Shown here: piece by piece, positions 59,477 through 64,000 of the stretch
Layout of the letters: each line of letters opens with the position of its first letter
How positions within the stretch are numbered: the first letter of the stretch is position 1
Source of the DNA: Costus lasius
Taxonomy: Eukaryota; Streptophyta; Magnoliopsida; Zingiberales; Costaceae
NCBI GenBank assembly: GCA_027563935.2
Contig: CM050449.1
Coordinates: 45,110,507 to 45,174,506 of the forward strand
Length of the DNA: 64,000 bases
Reading direction: 5' to 3'
Position numbers and translations under genes: made by a program
The notes under the pieces: model-generated
The model's database searches: none
Seen by the model: the letters and a program-made list of their open reading frames with translations, nothing else
What the model was told of the DNA's origin: nothing

Positions 59477-62400
59477 CTAGGATGAAAAGCCATATCTGAG
59501 GGGCTTCCTCCTAGTCCTTCCAGACCTTCTTGGGGCAGGGTTGGTCCCTCCATCATTTCTCCCCGGGTGGGAAGAATTCTCCTCTGGAGAATTATCCTTG
59601 TACCCTTGGAGTAATTCCGGAGCGGCCTGTGCCAACTCTTCTTCGGGAAGCCAAGCCTCCTCACCCGACGTAAATTTAACACTGTAAAACACTTGTACCT
59701 TGTCTGGGGTGAGTCGGGTCTGATCTTCAAGTATGCTCTGTAGCTTAGGCCTGTCAGTTAACTCCTCGATGTGCACCGGCTCCTCAAAGTGCGTGAGATC
59801 CTCCACATTGACAGTGGTGGGGATCCCCAAGTCCGGTGGTAGATCCAAGATGTAGGCGTTGTCGTTGATCTTTTCTACAATGGTGAATGGCCCGATTCCT
59901 TTTGGGTCCAACTTGCGGCCAGATCCATGGATGCGCTCCTCCCTGACCCGCAGTATAACCTGTTCACCTATAGAGAATTTCCTTTCTCGGCGTTTTTTGT
60001 TAGCACTCTTGCGATAGGAATTTACAGCATCAAGCATTTGACAATGTATTTCATGATGTAAATGGGACATGTGAGTAGCAAAATCTTTAGCAGACATTGA
60101 AATATGAGAGTGCCTAGGTAAAGGAAATAAATCAACAGGTTTTCTGGGTTGGTACCGTAAGTTGGCCTGAAAAGGGGACAATCCTGTGGTTTTGTTGACA
60201 ACACTATTATAGGAGAACTCGGCAATGGGCAACAGCTTATCCCATGTGCCTGGGTGCTCTCCTACCAAACTCCGCAAAATGCTCCCCAGTGATCGATTGA
60301 CCACTTCGGTCTGCCCATCCGTCTGAGGATGATAGGCCGTGGAGAATTTGAGTTTGGTTCCCAACATAGCCCACAGGGTTTTCTAGAAATGTCCAACAAA
60401 CCTGGAATCCCTATCAGAAACTATAGTTAGAGGGGTACCTCTATGTTTAACAACCTCTTTAAAAAATAACCTAGCTACATGTGATGCATCTGTGGTTTTG
60501 TAGCAAGGTATAAAGTGTGCCATCTTGGTAAACCTATCCACTACGACAAAAATGGAGTCATGTCTGGAGGGAGTCCTTGGTAAACCTAAGATGAAGTCCA
60601 TGCTAAGATCTTGCCATGGTGCTTGAGGGATTGGTAGGGGCGTGTACAGACCATAGTTATGTTTCTGAGTTTTTCTGGTCTGGCAGGTCCTACAATGTTT
60701 GACAATCTTAGCTACATCCCTATTGAGGTTCGGCCAGAAGAACCGTTCCTCCACTAAGGCTTGAGTCTTGTCCCAGCCATGGTGCCCGGCAGACCCTCCT
60801 CCGTGGATCTCCCAAACAAGGAAGTCTCAGATTGAGGTCTTGGGAATGCACAACTTTGGCCCAAGAAACAGAAACTCATCCCTTAGGGTATAGAGGGGAT
60901 GACTCAAAGGATCTATGCTAAGCTCAGAATAAATGCTTGAAAAATCAGGGCATTCTAGGTATTCATGCTTCATACGATCAAATCCAACTACTTCAACAGA
61001 TAAAGTTTGCATAAGTAAAACTACTCTACTCAAAGCATCAGCAACTTTATTTTCAGTTCTAGATTTATGTTTCAAAACAAAAGTATACTGTTGAAGGTAC
61101 TCTACCCATTTAGCATGCCTAGCATTTAATTTCTTTTGAGCATTTAGAAAAGATAAAGCTTGGTGGTCACTATTTAGAATAAATTCGTTGTGTAACAGAT
61201 AGTGTCTCCAGTGCCTTAAAGATTGGACTACAGCATAGAATTCCTTATCATAGGTGGTATACCTTTGCTTGGCCTCATTTAATTTCTCACTAAAGTAGGC
61301 TATGGGGTGTCCTTCCTGACTAAGGGTACCTCCTATTCCTACTCCTGAGGCATCACAGTCCACTATAAAAACTTTAGAAAAGTCAGGCAATTTCAGGACA
61401 GGGGCAGTGGTCATTCTAGACTTAAGCTCTACAAAAGCTCTACCAGCAGACTTAGGCCAACTAAACTCACCTTGTTTCATATAGTTAGTTATAGGGGCTA
61501 CTATGGTGCTAAAGTTTCTAATGAATCTCCTATAAAAGGCAGCTAGACCATGGAAGCTCCTAATCTTAGTCAAAGTCTTGGGTTCAGGCCAGTCTAAGAT
61601 GGCTTGGATTTTGCTGGGGTCAGCTTGAAGTCCTTGGTCTGAAACTATGAAGCCTAAAAAGACAACCCTAGGGGAAAGGAAAGAACACTTTTTCAGGTTT
61701 AGGTATAGCTTTTCTTCCTGAAGTAAGTCTAAGATCTTTCTAAGGTGTTCCATGTGTTCTTCTCGGGTCTTGCTATAGATTAGGATGTCATCAAAGTAAA
61801 CTACTAAGAATCTTCCTATGTAAGGCTTCAAGACTTGGTTCATTAACCTCATAAATGTTGAGGGGGCATTAGAGAGACCAAAGGGCATGACTAGCCACTC
61901 ATATAAACCATCCTTGGTTTTAAAGGCAGTCTTCCACTCATCCCCAAGTCTAATCCTAACTTGGTGGTATCCACTTCTAAGGTCTAGCTTGCTAAACCAC
62001 TTAGAACCTACCAGCATGTCAAGCATGTCATCCAATCTTGGGATGGGAAATCTATACTTGATGGTTATCCTGTTCATGGCCCTACAGTCTATACACATGC
62101 GCCAGCTTCCATCCTTCTTTGGGGTAAGAAGGGCGGGTACTGCACACGGGCTAAGGCTTTCCCTAATGAAACCCTTGTCTAACAGTTCATCTACTTGTCT
62201 TTTGAGCTCTTGATCCTCAGTAGGGTTCATCCTATAGTGGGGTAAGTGTGGGAGAGTAGAACCCGGGACAAGGTCTATGGCATGTTGGATTTCTCTAAGG
62301 GGTGGTAATCCATTGGGAAGTTCTTCCCTGGTGAGCTCAGAGTACCCTGAGAGTAGGGACTCAACTTCTTTGGGTATGGGTGACTCCTCATCTGGGTTGG

Positions 62401-63391
62401 TTTCCTTAATGACTAAGGAGTACACTTGCTTGGACTCTAAGCAGTCTTGGGTAAAGGCACGGGACCTTATGAGTTGGATGGTCGGTTTAGGTTCCTTAGG
62501 TTCCTCTATCCTACCCTTGTTGGTGGCAGCCTTGAGTTCCTTAGGCATGGAAGGCTTCAGTTTGATCTTTTGCCCGTCATGGCTAAAGACATAGGTGTTA
62601 GTCCGACCGTAGTGGATAACATCCATATCGTATAACCACGGGCGACCGAGTAAGACTTGGGCGACATCCATGGTTATGACGTCACACCAAATCTTGCCTT
62701 GGTAGATGGCAAACTGAAGGGGCACTAAGCACCTATGGGTGACTGGGACGCTAGATTGATTGACCCAGGATATGCTATAGGGATTGGGGTGCGGTTCTAC
62801 CTTAAGGTTGAATTTTACTAAGGCTGTGTGAGAGACCGCGTTCAGACTACTTCCCCCATCTATCACTACTTTGCACATGTTGCCATTGCATTTCGTGTAG
62901 GTGTGGAAAATACTGGTCCTACGCCAGTCCTCGGTTGGGGTAGGTTTGATTAGGGTGCACCTAACCACTCCTAATGTGTCGTGGGTTTGTTCTTCACTAC
63001 TATCATAAGCTAGTTCTTCCCAAACCGTACAACCAGAGTCAGGGTTATGGATTTCCTCATGGTTTTCCTCATAGGTTTCTTCATGTTTTTACTCACCTAA
63101 GTACAGGACTCTCTTGGGACAGTCTTTCATATAGTGTCCTACTTGGTTGCAAGCATGGCAAGTGACTCTAGGTTCTTGGACGGTCCTAGGTCTAGAGGGT
63201 GTTGGTGATGGGGCTTTGGGTTGAGAGCTAGAGGGACTTGAGGAGGGCGCCTTAGGGTAAGTTCTAGGGGAACTTAACTCTCTCCTAAAGGCTCTCTTTA
63301 TGTTTTCCTCTACCTCTAAGGCTCTTTGGTAGGCGACTTCCCTAGACTCTATTTGGAAATAGGTCATTCCCCTTTTGATCTCGGGTCTAAG
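59477..63391 (-). pseudogene. gag-pol: element H gag (end) and pol, Ty3/gypsy chromovirus-like
   Basis: One reading frame from the A3 insertion at 63391 to the stop at 59477, interrupted by TAA (63089-63091, between gag and pol), TGA (60827, Arg expected) and TAG (60383, Trp expected). Gag retains the CCHC knuckle CHACNQVGHYMKDC. Protease has VVIDGGSSLNAVS. RT has KKDGSWRMCIDCRAMN and VVYFDDILIY, and RNase H has DCDASGVGIGG. Integrase has the CRTCQ zinc region, the SDRDSRF block, YHPQTDGQTEVVNR, and a GPF...NAYILDLP module. The tail ends in a basic RRSGRTRRKP stretch with no clear chromodomain. Domain order (integrase last) is Ty3/gypsy. A CRM or Galadriel-like chromovirus is likely but not certain. 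Confidence 0.9.
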
Positions 63392-64000
63392 TGAAAGTCC
63401 CCTAGAACAAGGGGGGGCGAAACCCTAATAGGAGGCGCAACAAAACTCTAGCGGAATCTAGGGTTTCTAACAGGATCGCATAGCATGTAATATATTCAAC
63501 TTTCAATGAAAAGCGATTCTTACCATTGCCATCGCTTAGATGGTGTCTTGGAAGGAAAGGCGCAAATGCTCCTTCTCCTAAGGTGACGCACACAATTGAT
63601 GTCGCCTACTCTTCTCTTGGTGCTCCTTGTGCTAGCAAGGCTCCAAGAGGTCCTTGTCGTATGGAAGGGAAGAGAATCCTTTGCTTGGCGATTTCTTCCT
63701 TCTCCTTTTTCGTCAACCTCTTCACCACTCTCAAGAGAGCTTGTTGGCGACGAGAGATGAGGAGAGACGAGAGATGAAAGCGTCTTAGGCGTGAACGTGA
63801 GGCGTTCCCACGTTTAGAAGTCATGGCTTCTAAATTTAGTAAACCCCAAACGTTCATGCGATCAAGGGTTCACCCCATGCGCAAACTCATCTTCTCTTGT
63901 ACCATGCGCTCACTCAATGAGCCGGTTCAATTTGGTTTGGTTCAAAGACCAATCAACCCAAGCCATTAGTCCAGATCCGATTAAACCCTAAGGCTCTTGA
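63392..64000 (-). repeat. copia A-family LTR (A3), cut by the window end
   Basis: It starts TGAAAGTCCCCTAG, with GGGGCGAAACCCTAA shared with the A2 LTR, and inserts into H gag after CTAAG. The shared region around 63610-63730 is nearly identical to A2. The element continues beyond 64000. The open frames in it are incidental LTR frames. Confidence 0.8.

Noticed and set aside
62277..62594. Plus-strand open frames opposite element H pol (also 61887-62213)
   Set aside because: Antisense shadows of pol.

Overview
The window is repeat-dominated nuclear DNA of a flowering plant. Nearly everything in it is LTR retrotransposon sequence: Ty1/copia elements with initiator-Met tRNA primer sites, Athila-type Ty3/gypsy elements with Asp-tRNA primer sites, and one chromovirus-like Ty3/gypsy family. 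The only host gene recognised is a short DUF538 (SVB-like) gene at 17177-17596, a family found in land plants. The sequence does not settle the species. Most elements lie on the minus strand.

Layout. 1-1576: unclassified, partly GC-rich. 1577-2126: chromovirus-like RNase H fragment (+), fused to a truncated copia LTR. 2127-11301: family A copia material (-) arranged LTR, gag-pol, LTR, then the 3' part of a second gag-pol. 11302-15688: an internally deleted Athila-like element (B, +) with a 38-bp palindromic minisatellite in its 3' LTR. 15689-18224: the host island with the DUF538 gene. 18225-22092: fragments of other Athila-like and copia LTRs (C, D and a + strand copia LTR).

22093-52465 is one old Athila-type insertion (E) whose outer LTR ends are flanked by the same 5 bp, GTTAC. 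Inside it are a partial second E-type LTR carrying a solo copia LTR (25943-28186), a second and fuller Athila element F (about 28691-41188: gag, protease, RT, RNase H, integrase and a third ORF, all broken by stops and frameshifts), and a young 9.1-kb copia element A2 (41674-50801) with matched 1694-bp LTRs and a perfect TTTCA duplication. 52471-53867: an old Athila pol relic (+) and a copia leader fragment. 53868-57676: copia G (LTR plus RT/RNase H). 57677 to the end is a stack of insertions: a second G-type LTR inside G pol, chromovirus-like element H (57947-63391) inside that LTR, and another A-type copia LTR (A3) inside H gag.

The most unusual signals are structural. (1) U3 regions of several LTR families carry arrays of short inverted repeats, and in F an array of the same kind and orientation also lies inside the element just upstream of the third ORF. 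(2) Copia LTRs of three families place the TATA-like core inside an inverted repeat whose arms differ between families but still pair. (3) The copia leaders contain a minus-strand tRNA-like module with A-box, B-box and T-arm. (4) The six nonsense codons in the two full-length A-family gag-pol frames are all TAG at CAG/CTG sites, with no frameshift seen.
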